Shown: positions 30,565-43,816, numbered from the stretch's first letter. The stretch: DNA of 64,000 bases from Tigriopus japonicus (GCA_010645155.1 CM021313.1:1606588-1670587); one strand, 5' to 3'. Made by a program: numbers and translations. The notes: generated by a model not told the origin, from the sequence alone.

Positions 30565-30738
30565 CGAGGTGTTTCTGACATGAATCAAATTTTCCTGACG
30601 ATTGGACAGAGATCCGTTATCCACGTTATCGATTCGAATTCTTTCGTAAACGTGATTGGGGTTGCTTTTGAGCCATGGAGAACACTGAGTCAATTGGAAC
30701 CAGAATGAGAGGGCCAACATTGGCGTGATCCTCTTCAT
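30565..30738 (-). CDS. Signal-peptide exon of an unidentified minus-strand gene
   Basis: ATG at 30738 begins MKRITPMLALSFWFQLTQCS, a good secretion signal. Thirty-eight more residues follow (SNPNHVYERIRIDN, then ENLIHVRNTS). The exon ends at a strong donor, TCG|GTAAGT (phase 0). Just upstream a pyrimidine-rich AACTATTTCCTAG acceptor at about 30747 suggests a non-coding first exon farther right. The remaining exons must lie to the left, on the strand opposite HAUS3 or beyond it. They were not identified. Phase 0 would allow joining to the GILT core exon at 25268, with HAUS3 nested in the intron, but this is only one possibility. Confidence 0.5.
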
Positions 30739-30769
30739 CTCACAATCTAGGAAATAGTTAGAAACGGCG

Positions 30770-31898
30770 AGGGTTTCGTTTCAGATTACCAATTATCTTA
30801 TTTGGAAAGGGAGCACCACCACTGTCTGTTTAGAGCAATAAAGGTCAATTGAGTCGAGCAACACTTCTTTTCCAGCAGACCAAGAGGATCAAGTCTCAAA
30901 TTGCCTTTTCAGAGTTTATTCGGAGGCGACAAAGGGACATAAAATACACTGCCGCGTTTCACAGAAACAACACACTACAAGCCTCCTGTAAAATTCGCTT
31001 TAAACAATTGGCGTTGGCAATAGAAGATTTTTTATTGCATTATTTGCTTTGGTTTATGAAGAAGATCTAAAAGAAAAAGTGGAATATGATTGATGATTTC
31101 CAATCTTGTTTTGGAAGACACTTTAGATATATCTTTGGGAACCTGAGCTTTCGACTGGTGTGTTCCTTCTCGAGGAAATCTCGTTCCACTCGGAGAAACA
31201 GAAGCCAAAGAGCGCTCGAGAAAGGGACAGACACTCATAGAAAGAAAAGACTAGTTCTGGCTCAGAAAATCGCGGAGAGAAATTTAATGAAAAACAAAAT
31301 CATGAGTTTTTGTGTTCTCGGCTCGAAAATTAAAGACTCCGCACTTTTCGTAATGCTTTCTTTCTTAAGATGGGCCTGGGTACAAGACCAACGTCAGTAA
31401 TGAATTCATTTGAAAGTAACTTTGACCGGTAAAAATGACTTTGCTCATTTCAAACCTGTGGTACAACTTGAAAGGATATGAGATGGAATGGACAGAATTG
31501 TACAACGAAAGGAACCATTGATTCTAACAAAAATAATTGCCTTCCTTACTTGATGTTGACAAGAACTTAGACAATTAAAAAAAATGTTAACGAAAACAAG
31601 TGTGCATTTTTAGTTTGGAGACTGGTGCTTATCACTAACGACGGTCAAAAAGTGCTTAAAAACTAGCAGAAAGTGCAACTAAACGTGTTAAAAAATGGCT
31701 AAAAGTGCAACATAAAGTGCAAAAAAATCTGAAATTGTCCCCCTTTACGAGGATATAAATTTCTTTTAATGTTAGTTTTTGATACCCATTTCCTAAATGT
31801 TAAAATAATACTGGCAGCATCTTGGGACATATCAAACAGTGTTTACAATAGTGTTGCCTAATACCTTAACACACATTACACATGCCATGTGTTATAAT
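30770..31898. other. Intergenic DNA, nothing identified
   Basis: Open frames are short on both strands. A possible 5' exon for the minus-strand gene at 30738 may lie here. Confidence 0.4.
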
Positions 31899-32726
31899 TG
31901 GGCGTGACTTTAGACGAATAAACTATTTCGTATTTTTCATCTTTTTTCGTGGCGAAATTTTTTTCGTCTAATTTGGATTTTATACGTATTTTTTTATCTA
32001 ATCGGGCAATTTTATTCGTCTTTTCCGTTTAATCGGCCAAAAACTTGGATTTTCAAGCTCTTTGAGCGTCGTTTTCAATATTCCAAGCAAATGATAACTT
32101 CAAAGAAAGTTCAACACCAAAGCTTCAGGCAAAGTAAAAGTTTGATTGTTAGTTGCGGTTTTGCATCAACAAAATACAATCCACACTTATGAATTAATTT
32201 GTACTACTCGTAGTGTTGCCCAACAGACACAGAAAGAAAACTAAAAAAGAAAGAAAAGGGTTGAAAAAGCTTTCTGGCCATGAGAACAATAAATGTATCT
32301 AAATCTGACTTCAGCTCTACAGAAAAACGCTCCTTGAAAAGAGGCATTTTTGAACTCTTGGTTTTTATTTGATATTTGTACTACCGAAAATCTCTTGCCC
32401 ATTAATTACATCCTTTTTTTCCAGATTTTTGGCGTTTTTGCACAAGCAGACAGATTTTTCCTCGGTTTCGTCTGTTTTGTGGGAGCAGTTTAAAAAGTCT
32501 ATTTTCGTCTGTACGGGCACTTAATTTGTCTTCTTTCTTATGAAACAGTTTCATTCGCCTTTTTGGGAAATTGATTCGATTTTTACGTCATATAAGTAAG
32601 ATTTTTTTCGTTTTTTTTTGTCTTATGGGAACATTTATTCGTTTATTTTTCGTTTAATTGGTCAATTTTATTCGTCTTTCTTTTGCTTAATTTGACAGTT
32701 TTATTCGTCTAAACATCCTGTCCCTA
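31899..32726 (-). mobile_element. hAT-like non-autonomous element, copy 2 (intact)
   Basis: 828 bp, flanked by a perfect 8-bp duplication GTTATAAT (31891-31898 and 32727-32734). Plus-strand ends are TGGGCGTGACTTTAGACG and CATCCTGTCCCTA. Read as reverse complement it starts TAGGGACAGGATGTTTAGACG and is collinear with 15346-17483. The subterminal TTTAGACGAATAAA is present at both ends. The interior is filled with GACGAATAAA-like phrases. There is no coding capacity. The 8-bp duplication and TAGGG ends point to the hAT superfamily. Confidence 0.85.
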
Positions 32727-32734
32727 GTTATAAT

Positions 32735-34680
32735 TATTAGCAGCCCTGTTTACTATTTTATCCCTCTTTATAATAAGGTAAAAATAAATCCTTTGTTAGC
32801 TTCTTTCAAATTTTATATTATGATTCATTGTTCAATCTTTGTTAGTGTTACCAATGTGAGACCAAAATGGGCACATTTAGAAACTAAAAGGTCAAAATAA
32901 GCAAGGGAAAAATAGATCCCAGCCAGAACCAGAAGTAATTGATGGACCAAAGAACTTATTCTGACTAAAATTTGGTGGTGCAGACAGCCTAAAAAATTCA
33001 AGTTGTTGATGGCTATGGAGAGCAATTCGTTTTTACTACATGCTCTAAACTTTTGTTTCATAGATTTATAAAATTTCAAATAACAATTTAACGGCAAACC
33101 ATCAAGCTGACGTGTAAGTTTTCACATCACACCTGAATGCCGAGCCAATTATTAAACATATTTTAGTGTAGGGTAGGTCAATTCTGGTCTAAATCAACGA
33201 TTCTTTGCCTATTTTTTTTGACTATCAAGAGTTAATTCATACCCTGTGGAAGTATGAACAATCTACATTCAAAGTCTATGTTGGGTCGGAAACCGAGATA
33301 TACTCTATTCTAAAGTTGAGAATTGACTGCTCTCTATATTCTTCTTAAAGGTACATGATTACAATCAGGAAATAGGTTAATGCGTTAATTCGAGGTACTA
33401 TTGAGTACACCGTCAATAGAAGAATGTCCGTACAATCTAAAAAGTGATAGTTACAAAATTTCAAAAAATGACATTACAAATTATAAATTCAATAATGTTT
33501 ATTGGTTGCCTGTATGAATTTTAAAATGGTTTACTTGTGTTTCTATATGTAACAAATACATTGGAGCTAGTCCAAATGGAATATTGGACAAAAATTTAAA
33601 AAAAAACATTATTAAAGTCGCTATTCATTATCAGGCAAAAAGATCTTTCAAATTTGTCTAAAATCACTATTTTGAATTTGCGACAAGATTTGGCCACTAT
33701 TTTGGTCATTGTTTAAGGAAATTTTGATATTGAAATCTGTTTAGAGATTATGCAGATTAGAGAAGAGAAACAACCGTCCACTCGAGTAAATTGCACATCC
33801 CTAGTTTGTTTCTCATCCGCAGTGTCTACAAATTGCTTGAAAAGAAAAGCGCCGAAAACTGGTAAAAGGCGTGAAGTTTGGCAAAAAATTCTCAAGAAGT
33901 GCAATAATATGGATTGATAAATACATTTTTTATTTGAAAAAAAAAAAAACCCAAATGCCTGTGAATTTGTTTTTCACGTAAAATGATAGGCAATTTTTGA
34001 GCTTCGACGTTCACTTTTTATTCATTCCCAAATCAACATAAAGGAAACTTTGTATCTTTATGTGTAAAAAAGTAGCATCATTTTTCTGACAATTTTCCCA
34101 TGGTATAATGTCATTTGATCTTTTTTCAAACTTGAAGCAATTTTATTTGTCTTGGACAAGTGAGATAAGGGTCTGCTTTTTTTCAGACTCAATAACAACA
34201 GTTAACACAACCCAAGCTTCTAAGTTTCAAGGCTTAGGTATCAGGAGAATCGTGCCAAGTAAAATGATTCGAGTTTAATCTTGGTGATTTGGGAGAGGTC
34301 TATCCATTGTGACAGGCAAGATAAGAACGATGAAACGTGGAAGTTAAGAAGAATGGCAATGACTCGTTATAACTTAGAGGTGTCCTTGACTTGGAAAGAT
34401 CAGTTAAAATAAACAGAAATTTGCAATCACTTCAGGTTTGCTCTGTTCTGGCGTGAGAAGGAAGTCTCTCATTCACCATTTTATTCATCACGAGAAACCT
34501 GGCGAAAAGGGCATGGAATAGAAAATACAGTTTAAAACGGATATTGACAATGCCACCGAATTCAAGCTTATTTTCGGTGAGGTGATCTTGAGCACTCTTT
34601 TTGTTCTCTCGTCAATTTCACTTTGTCCGTGAACTTTACGTTACTAATCCCTTAGTTGTTATTTTGATTAACAGGCAATA
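32735..34680. other. AT-rich intergenic DNA, nothing identified
   Basis: No exon, RNA gene or repeat boundary could be supported. Confidence 0.4.
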
Positions 34681-34689
34681 ACTAAAAAC

Positions 34690-35130
34690 TTGCAAGTGTT
34701 GAGTAGTAAGTTTCAATTTTGGTGCGGAAAGCGCACAGCGCCAAATCGTGATTTTAAGCGCCAGCAAAGGCAAACAGCTCAAGATATGGAGACTCTGCTC
34801 GCCCCTCCTACACAGGAATCCCTTATTCCCGAGGAAGATCTCTCACAGGTCTCCCTGGCGTCTCGATCGCGGGCTCCCGCCTCCCTTGCTCGTGGAGAGG
34901 AGCTAGCAAGGAGGATCGCGAGAACCACCATCATCCATGACCACCTGCCTGACGGCCTCAAAATTGACGGACTCTCTCCGACTCTCCGAAGAAGTTGTTG
35001 CCTCCTTGTCTTCAGCGAAAACCCCAGTTTCTCCTGAACACTCTGCTAATCAGGGTTGCCTAGGGACCCTCAGCTTGGCCATTTTTTCTCAGAAGCGGTC
35101 GAATTTGAAAATTCATGGCCAAAACAAATA
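34690..35130 (+). pseudogene. Possible broken coding remnant
   Basis: GC-richer patch with gene-like composition. One frame reads METLLAPPTQESLIPEEDL from 34786 through ARGEELARRIARTTIIHDHL. It loses character near 34965, where a second frame picks up SLRLSEEVVASLSSAKTPVS. This looks like one former frame broken by an indel. No family was recognised; a retroelement gag fragment or decayed exon is possible. Confidence 0.25.
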
Positions 35131-35397
35131 AAAGTCAAAACAATTCTCTGAAATCTGTTGGTACTTCTTAGAGGTCGTCTTTGAACAGCATTAGAAGTTG
35201 AGCAAAAGTTGATGCAAATATGAAGTTTTGGGAGATATCAGAACAATATTATGACGCATCGTTGCATTGACTATTTTTTCAACTTTTCTTCAACATTGAT
35301 CGATATTTCTATTTTTTTTTTTTGAAGGGTCAATTTCCTCATAACCACAGCTCAAAACGCAGCCCACTGATGAAAAACCCTTTTTACTCCGTTGAAC

Positions 35398-35563
35398 CAG
35401 GAACCACTGTACTTCAGGACGAATTTCAAAAATACACACTGGGTCCGATCAATGTACTATAATGTGAGGTTTTTGCAACAAATGTATTGTTCCGTTGAAT
35501 TTTCATTGTACTAATCGGACCCAGTGTGTATTTTGAAAGTAATCCTGGCTTGAGCCATCCTTG
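35398..35563. mobile_element. Short palindromic MITE, copy 1, with 7-bp target duplication
   Basis: 166 bp starting CAGGAACCACTG and ending GCCATCCTTG, flanked by exact GTTGAAC repeats (35391-35397 and 35564-35570). Inside are large inverted arms: AAAATACACACTGGGTCCGA near 35429 pairs with TCGGACCCAGTGTGTATTTT near 35516. A nearly identical copy lies at 45473-45639. Confidence 0.9.
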
Positions 35564-35570
35564 GTTGAAC

Positions 35571-36440
35571 CCACATGTATCAACAGATGTGAAATACTCT
35601 TGTGTTTGAAGGGCAACCAGCAGCTGTAAATAAGAAAAGATTGCGTGAAATGTCGTTGAATGCCCATAGAGAGTTGGCAGTTTGTCCAAAAACGACTGAA
35701 CTGTAACACAAGATTCTTAATTGAACATACTCAGTTGTCAGCTGTGACTAAAAGCTCTGAAGCAGCACCCAGTGATTTGTGCTTCAAAATGAAATACTTG
35801 CCCAGCTTTGTATTGCGTATCTATGCCTATCTAAGTGGTTGAACTAGTTCAAGCTTTAATCAAGCCATTGGTAGTCGTTATGTCTTTAAATCCAAGGGCA
35901 AAACAGCTTACGAAATTTTGGAGATGATCAGTTGTAAGCTGTGAACTGTACTTCTGGTTTTGATATAAACAGGCTGACCGCACATAAATCCATTTAAACT
36001 TAACCTCATCTTAATCATAGTCAAGACAAGCTTGAGGAAACGAGTTTTTCCACAGGAGTGAACTTGAATCCTTTGCTTTGGCAGCTGCTCATACCCTACA
36101 GTATTTCTCTTTGTTATGATACTGTTGCTCAATCAATTAATGCAAAGTCAATCCACTCATAGCTCATGGGATATGATATGATTGTTTCTGACTCGGTTTA
36201 GAAATTTCCTTGTACTGGTGATTTGTAATTTACTTTTGATTCTAAACATTAGCAACTTCAAAATCACTACAAATATCTCAATGATTTCTCTACCTGCGCC
36301 TTCTCAGCCGCTCTACTGGTCGTTATAATATCATAATCCTTAAACCTCGTCAAAATGCGGCATCGTCCATCGGTCGAGTTTCTGAACGAAATTGGTCGAA
36401 TCTTTGGATTCGAATCTAGCAGTCCTGCCGTTACAGGGTG
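35571..36440. other. Intergenic DNA before the Ras gene, nothing identified
   Basis: No exon is supported. Confidence 0.4.
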
Positions 36441-36910
36441 ACCTACACACCGATGGACGGACGGACAGACAGACAGACAGACAGACAAAAGAGTGCAGCT
36501 TTACTGACAAAGTAAAGAGTAGGAGCGAGCGTCGGTGAGCTGAGGAAGAGAGGCCGAGTTTGAGCGAGACCCACCAGGAACTCAAGAACAGACCAACCTC
36601 CCTCAAAGTGAACACATTCGTACACACCCACCCACCACCCTCACACGCACAAAGGAAGGAAGGAAGGAAGGAAGGACATCAATATCATCATCATCATCAG
36701 CATCTGAGGGCCGAGTGACCTCTAACGCGCCCAAAAGCCTTCCTTTTGGGCCACTCTTTCACACACTCGACGTCGCCACCACCACCACCACCACCCATCC
36801 TTCTTCCCTTAAGGCCTTGTTTGGGCCAAAAGAAGAGCTCCACGGACCACGACCACAACAACACCAACACTACCACCATAACCATCATCAGCAGCAGCAA
36901 CAACAACACA
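36441..36910 (+). repeat. Simple-repeat-rich Ras 5' region
   Basis: Contains (ACAG)n at about 36465-36486, (GGAA)n at about 36652-36676, (CAT)n near 36685, (CAC)n near 36777-36795 and a CAA/CAG run near 36880-36908. It lies immediately upstream of the Ras start codon and is probably promoter plus 5' UTR. The AGAG- and CT-rich stretches could bind GAGA-type factors, but this is inference. Confidence 0.6.
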
Positions 36911-36946
36911 TTGGAATTTCATAACCCAGCTCAACCTTAAACCAAC

Positions 36947-39900
36947 ATGACCGAGTACAAATTGGTCGTGGTGGGCGGTAAGTCCGGATTCATTTCATCA
37001 TTGCAGTCAATCTGACTGAGCTCGGGGCCCATCGGGATCGATGTCTGTAGTTAGGGGTTAGGTAGGCCTTCAAGGAGACATTATGAGTCATGAGCGAGAT
37101 AGTGTCGCTACTAATCGAAGCCTAGAAACGGTCATACCTTTGCCGTTGGTCTTCAAGGCTTTGAGGGTAGAAAATGGAAAAGGATTAGAGTTCGTGCGTT
37201 CCTTTGGCAAAATCGAATCTGCGAAACGAGGTTGGAAAACCCGTCAAATTAATAACCATGCCAAAGGGCTAAAATTTTGTATTAATATCGCCCGAAGTAG
37301 GCCAAAAATATTTGCATAATTATAAATTCAAAATCAATATTAAATTTACCCTGTAACCGGTTCTAAGCGGCCTAATTCCTTCGATAAGCTTTTTTAACCC
37401 AATTAATGAGATTCCAGTTGGGGGAAATACATTGTATATGAGAGGGCATAAAATGCGCAAACCATGTTTCACCTTTTTAAAAGTAACATTAAGACTTAGA
37501 CTGAAACCAAAAACGACCCGATTGACGAGTGCTGTTGGTTTTGAGTCTTACAGAATGAACCACATGTGCCATGAGTAGCTCTTCTTTTTTCAATTGTTTT
37601 GAATAAAAGGGGGGAAAAATCGGATATCCCTAAAGACGCCTGGAATTCCGCGGATCTAACATTCTAAAAAGCGTAACTATATCCGATTGTTAATGGAAGC
37701 GATTCGGATATTGTGTTTTGGCATGCATACGGTTGACTGAGTGCTATTTATGGCTCCAGTCGCCGTCATTTTTATGTTCGACCATATATCTAGTTTTATG
37801 CAAACCGATTGTAAGTCTATGATTGTGTGATTGCAATTCTCTTCTCAATTGAAAAAGTGTACGCAACTTTTTACTTTTTGCTCTGTTGAAGTTTTGATGC
37901 GCGTGATTCCTGGAATTCTTATTATTAAATGATTCCTTCAAATGAAATGGCTGAATAGCTTGATAAAATTACAATCATAGCGAAGGGCATTTATTGCTTC
38001 TTGGAGATTACTGGCTTTTTAATTTCAATTCAAATTGTAGACGAAGAAGGAAATTTTCTGGTGTTGGTCAATAACATCAATTGTGAAATTGGATGCTCAG
38101 TTATTTCCACGTTATAGATTTCACGCCTCAACCAATTACAAAAAAAATCTTTTTTTAAGAAGCTTGATTGCGGACGAATCTATTTCTGCGGAAATTGTAC
38201 CGGTTTTGATTGTTCGATTGGTTGAGGACATCGATTGTATATTGGCTGAAGGATGAACTTGCAAACATTGTTCAGCAAGCTACGGAAAATGATTTGTGTC
38301 CATTTTTTGATGAAGTAATAGTTTTCAACATGTTTTCGGTTTTCTACGAACAACTTTCCGAATTGATTTTTAGATGGTCGACTTATTTTTTGCCCATAGG
38401 TTTTTGACCATAAAGTTGGATTAGTATTGAAGTGATTAATTCTCTGGTTTAAAGGGAATGTCTTTAAGAGGATGAATGTGCATGAGCAGTTAATTAAAAT
38501 CATATTTGATTTTCACTTATCAAACTTCTGCTCGATGCAATAGATGTTGAAGTTAAGACAGGAAATCCACACACATCTAGTACTATGAAAGCTAGAAAGG
38601 AAAACTACTATTATGAAATTTAAACGCCAGTCACGAATGAATGACAATTAAAAACTGGAGATTTGATTCCTGAAATTCCGATGGTTATTATTTGCTTCAG
38701 ACCAAGAAATAGCAAACAAAATATGTTCTTGTTTGTATTTTGATTAAAAAATCCGCTTGAGATGTTTCAGGGTCTTTCACAGAACCTTTTACTCTTTTAA
38801 CTTTACTTGGGTAAACACGGCGAACCTGAATACTTTCTTTGTGGAATTTTCAGATTTAGAGTGTTCAAGGCTTTTTGTCCTTAGTGCTCCTTTTTGATTC
38901 CCAATTTGAAGGTTGTCACGCTCAACAAAAAGGCAGTGAAAGAAATGCACAAGAAGGCTCGTTAAACATTACTTACGGAATCCCCAACGCCAAAATTCCC
39001 TAGATTGATTGCCGTGAAATCTCCGAGATGTCAAACCCTTGGGTTTCTTTACATGTAGCAAAATCTGGTGTTCATATTGAAAGTCAACTTGGTCTGTTCC
39101 AGCTGGAGGCGTGGGGAAGAGTGCCCTGACCATTCAGTTGATCCAAAATCACTTTGTGGATGAATACGACCCGACCATCGAGGACTCCTACCGGAAACAA
39201 GTGGTCATCGATGGCGAGACGTGTCTATTGGATATTCTGGACACAGCAGGCCAAGAGGAATACAGTGCCATGCGGGACCAATACATGAGAACAGGCGAAG
39301 GTTTCCTCCTCGTGTTCGCCGTGAATAATGCCAAATCCTTTGAAGATATTTCCACATACCGAGAACAAATCAAACGAGTCAAGGATGCAGAAGAGGTATG
39401 TGCTTATAGTTTGATGAACAAACCAATCTAAAAGTAGCAACGTATTTAGCTTATCTTTGGAACTATCCGGTGGACAGAGACTACCTTAACAAATTTCATC
39501 ATATTCTTAATCACTTTGAGGGTAGAGCTGGCCTTGTGCGGATTTACATATAGCCATGAAATTTCGTGCAATGTTTCAGGTCCCGATGGTTTTGGTGGGC
39601 AATAAATGCGACTTACCCACACGGAATGTGGACATGGGTCAAGCCAAAGAAGTGGCCAAGAGCTACGGAATCCCGTTCATTGAGACCAGCGCCAAAACGC
39701 GAATGGGCGTTGATGATGCTTTTTACACTTTGGTTAGAGAGATCCGAAAAGATGTAAGTGACCAGTGGGACTAACCAATTATGAAGGTTCTTCTGGAACT
39801 TTTTTTCGCCCAAGGGGCAGAAAGAGTTTTGATGTCATAAAGGGGGTTTCTTAACTCTCTTTTAACTTTAAGAAGCCAATAAGCTTTCGAATGGATACTG

Positions 39901-41466
39901 AAAGTTAACGGCAACCTTGTTGAAAGTCAAGGGATCATGTTTCACCATGACTTAGGTCAGAAAAACATGGGATACTACGTACAGAGTTGTCGAGAATTAG
40001 AGCCCCTGATTAAACAAAAAAACGTATTTTACCCAACTGACTTAATTGTTGTGCTTCCTACATCCACCAATACGAATTTAAGTAGATAGTGCTGGTTTAC
40101 CGATGTCAAGCCGTAATGAAGTTGTTTAATTCGTTATTTATCCTTAGTGTTTAAAAGGTCTATCCAATAATGACGTTTTCATCCAATTAACGCATACTCT
40201 GTTTGGAAAACTACCCTTACTTTGAACGCATAGGCTGTGTACTTTTCTTGAGATTTAAAATATAAGCTGATTTCATTATCATGTCCCGTCTTAAATTGCC
40301 GTAAAATGGTTCGGGTACCCTAGTTCTTGACAACCTGTAGTATGCCAATGTATTTTGCTTAGCAGAGGTTGGAATTTCACACATAGTCTTATCAATTTAC
40401 AACAAGTTTGCTGTTAATTCCATTGGAATATAAATCTGTAGGGCCTTCACCCTTAAAGGAAGCAGACTCGTTGGGATTCATGTATTAATAGTGTAACTTG
40501 CATGAGAGGAGTCGCTCCATTCAAATCTGACATGGTTCCATTTTAGCGTCTTTCGGGTGTTAAAACCAAAAAGAAAAAGAAATGCATCCTAATGTAAGGG
40601 GTGTGGCGACCCCGAAAGAGCGTCATGTCTCCTCCACCTAGGAATGAATTCCGTTAGATCCCGAGTGGTAATTACTGAAAAAAATCATTCTTTTGTTTGA
40701 GTGTGCTTGTCCCTCCCAAATGCAACTTTAACAATTATTCACCTCAAAGAATAACAAAAGTGCCCCACCCACTTCTTCTGCTATCGTTGTCCTCGTTTTT
40801 GAAGGTCGCCAATAACATTTGTCACGCCCTAACTGCTTATGAGCCACTGCTTTTTATCAATTAACGGGGTCGTTTTATTCGTTTGGTTATTTTTTTTACC
40901 ATGGAAACAAATTGATTGGTTGATCATAATCATTGGATTATTGTGGATTGGCCTTTTTTGGGTGTACTAGGATGTACTAACGTGGGACATTAGATCTCTG
41001 GTCTTGTCGGACTTTTGTGTGTTCAAAGGGCGGGTGTCCATGGAAATATCTAATTTGCTTTTAATGGAATTTCTTGAAATGAGGGCGGTGTTTCAGGCAT
41101 ATCTATTTTTAGAGATCGTGGAAATCCTTGAAATTCAAACCAAATATTCATGAAAGTACAAATGATGGACCCTGGGTAATATGTTGAGTACATGTTTGTC
41201 ACGAGTGTCTCATCTTTCACGGTAATGTGAATCGCGTTCTGCTGCTCTTATTCCTCCAATAATATTCTGGTGTTGTCTAATGGCTTTGGATCACGTTACT
41301 ACTCATCCTTATTTGACTGATAATCATATTAATCAAGTCCATAGTCAATGATAGGCCAAGGTTAACCCGAGTCTTTTTTGTCTCTCCTTTGCAGAAAGAG
41401 AAGAAAGGCAACCATCCTCGTCCTCAGATTGGTGCAAAATGCTGTAGTAGATGTGTCCTACTCTAA
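36947..41466 (+). CDS. Ras: Ras small GTPase (H/K/N-Ras orthologue)
   Basis: Four exons, 36947-36977, 39103-39395, 39580-39753 and 41395-41466, give exactly 189 aa, as in vertebrate H-Ras. Exon 1 encodes [10 protein letters not shown] and exon 2 continues [13 protein letters not shown]. The P-loop with Gly12/Gly13, effector loop [33 protein letters not shown] (switch II, Gln61), NKCD and ETSAK are all intact. The gene has a 2.1-kb first and a 1.6-kb third intron. The hypervariable tail in exon 4 is short and ends KCCSRCVLL: a CAAX box, CVLL, with a terminal Leu and two upstream Cys (CC) that could be palmitoylated. Ras switches at the plasma membrane between GDP and GTP to activate Raf-MAPK signalling. 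Confidence 0.97.
36978..39102 (+). other. Ras intron 1
   Basis: The 2.1-kb intron begins GTAAGT and ends TTCCAG. No nested gene is seen; open frames inside are short and AT-rich. Confidence 0.8.
39754..41394 (+). other. Ras intron 3
   Basis: Begins GTAAGT and ends CTTTGCAG after a pyrimidine tract. No nested gene or repeat was identified. Confidence 0.8.
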
Positions 41467-43300
41467 ATCAACAGCCGCAATCAGCATCATTGGCATCAAC
41501 CAATTAATCCATACTTACTTTATACTACATAATCGAATCGTGATTGGTGACCTTAAAGACCGAACATAAAGACTTATATCAACTTCGAACAGATGACCGG
41601 CGTTCTTACAACTTCCAAATTTCATACCCATTATGCCTAACATCTTCTCCCCCTTTTGCTTTCATTCGACCTCTTTATACTTTCCATTCCGATAATCATT
41701 TCATCCCATAAACTAAATCCAAGTTGAAGAAATTCGACATGCAACACCTTTGGTCATCTGGTCGCCATGATGGTTGTCTTTATAAGTCACCAAACTTCAG
41801 TTGCTCATTGCCCTTCGATCGTGTTTCGCCCCAAACGTCAATGTGTGTGAAGAGAAAGGCTGGAAGCCCACAAGGCCCTTCTACAGAAAGTGTTGAAAAT
41901 ATCGGAGGCAATGTACTACCCTCCATGTCAAAGCATTTTAGTGGGTGATCAAGAAAAAAAGGATCATAAGAATAAGCAAAGTGACAATAACTATCATCTG
42001 TGAGTGAAGTGAACAAGGAATTCGTGAAGAAAATGGAAATGATTTTAGAATTAATGATTTGATCAACGTTTCTGCTGTCCCCTCCATTGACATAATCCAG
42101 CACAACCAAGCACAATCAGGCGAAGTTGATCGACTCTTGCCTCAAGGAATCTTCGGGGATGAGCCTATAGACACTATGATGTTGCCCGTGTGCCACTATC
42201 ATGAAAACCATAACCGTTTGTTCAATCATCCAAAAGAAACTTTGACCGACAGAGGTCCCTTTGAGAAGACAGGAAAATTCGACTTCGATTATGAATTCAT
42301 TTCTTGTGGAACTAAAGCTTTAGAGGGTTGATCCCCCACCCTAAGTTCTGTCCATAGCGTCACCGCCCCCTGTCCCATCCGCCCCTCTCTGTCTCTTTCG
42401 GTCTGTTCTGTGCCCCGCCCAAGAACCTAGTTTGTATTTTTCTTTTGCCAATGTCAGAGGACTTCAATTCAAATAACTACTACATTTCTTTCCATGACCC
42501 CGACGGATTTGCTCCAAAAGCGTCGCATCAATGATTGATCATTCTACATGTGTCCAGTTGGTATGTTTGATACCAAGCAACGGTCCCCTCCTTCTTTCCG
42601 ATTTTGTACCAAGGATTCTTTAACGTTCGGTCCTTGATGGCTTCATTACGGAACGAGCACAAAATATACGCATGTCAAGAACAGTTCAAGCCAATTTTTT
42701 TTTGACCCAACAGCCTGGTTAATATTCATTCAAAACCAAGGAAACGAAAATGTATGAATATGGAAATAGTTAGGGCTGGTCTCGTGTGGCCACAATTTTA
42801 CGAATGAAATAATTGAGAAGAAAAATTACCAATACTTTTTTTTGAAATCAACTTTAATTGTAACTCTAACATGACAGGTATGCCAAGATGTCAGAAAATG
42901 CAATTTTGCTCAACTTTAAAGACTTAATGAACAGAAAACGGTCTCAATGTGCCAGAATGATGGCAAGCAGTATTGTTAGATTTAGGGAAAATTCAAAATT
43001 CTCGGGATTTTGAGGGACAAATTGGGAATGAAAATTTCGCCATTGGAAATGCCCAAAAGTCCTAAAAGCCTGGGAGTTTTGAATCTTATAGATATTTTGA
43101 TTCATATGAAAAAGTCTTGGAACACAATCCTGCAACCACTCGGCATTTATGAGATTTGTAAGGACGGGCTAAAAGTGCAAATAAATTTGGCCCTGTAGTT
43201 ACCAAAAGGGGTGGAAAAATGTACCCAAAAGTGCAAAACAAAGTGCAGGAAAAGGAAAAGTGCAAATGAATGTCGAATAAATGAGCAAATTACTTGCCTT
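41467..43300 (+). other. Probable Ras 3' UTR and downstream DNA
   Basis: 41467-42660 is less AT-rich than typical intergenic DNA and is probably a long Ras 3' UTR. Small frames at 41724-41948 and 42059-42331 lack family resemblance. No clear AATAAA is found before 43270. Confidence 0.4.
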
Positions 43301-43564
43301 TGGACTTAAAAAGTCACTGATAGTCATACAGTACCCACAGTAGTGTTTAATTGAGCTGGAGAAGTCATTTTCAGCTTCCAAAGTGTTTTTGACCACTTTT
43401 GAGGTAAAAAGACAATGCCGCACATGTAATTGAGTTCTATTAATAACATCACGGGCCAAAAAATGATGTAAAGTCATTCAGAATATATTTTAAAACAATC
43501 TTCTGATTATTTTTCTTTTTTTCCTATCATGGTTGTCCGTACCTAAAATATTGGGGATATACGT

Positions 43565-43816
43565 TAGGGATGGGCGACACCGGCATTTTTGACGTCGACA
43601 CCGACACCGGCCAAATTGTCAAAGTCGACACTGACACCGGTGTCGACCTTAGTTATAAAAGTGTTTATGTAGTACATTTTTCGTATTTTTGAAAAAATCA
43701 CGCAACCTTGTAGGTGTCGACATAAAAGGCCGGTATCGACACTGACACCGAAAGTCAGAAAAGCCGTTGTCGGTGTCGAAACCTCGACACCGACACCGGC
43801 TTCTCGCCCACCCCTA
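43565..43816. mobile_element. hAT-like MITE with TAGGGATGGGCGA end, nested
   Basis: 252 bp with ends TAGGGATGGGCGACACCGGC and GCCGGCTTCTCGCCCACCCC-TA. It is flanked by ATATACGT (43557-43564) and ATATACGC (43817-43824), a 7/8 match. GC-rich GACACCGACACCGG phrases recur along the element. The TIR and 8-bp duplication are typical of hAT elements. The related host element at 52440-52935 lacks it. Confidence 0.85.

Noticed and set aside
36697..36940. Several 60-70-codon frames on both strands before Ras
   Set aside because: They are made of CAC, CAA, CAT and GGAA simple repeats in the Ras 5' region.
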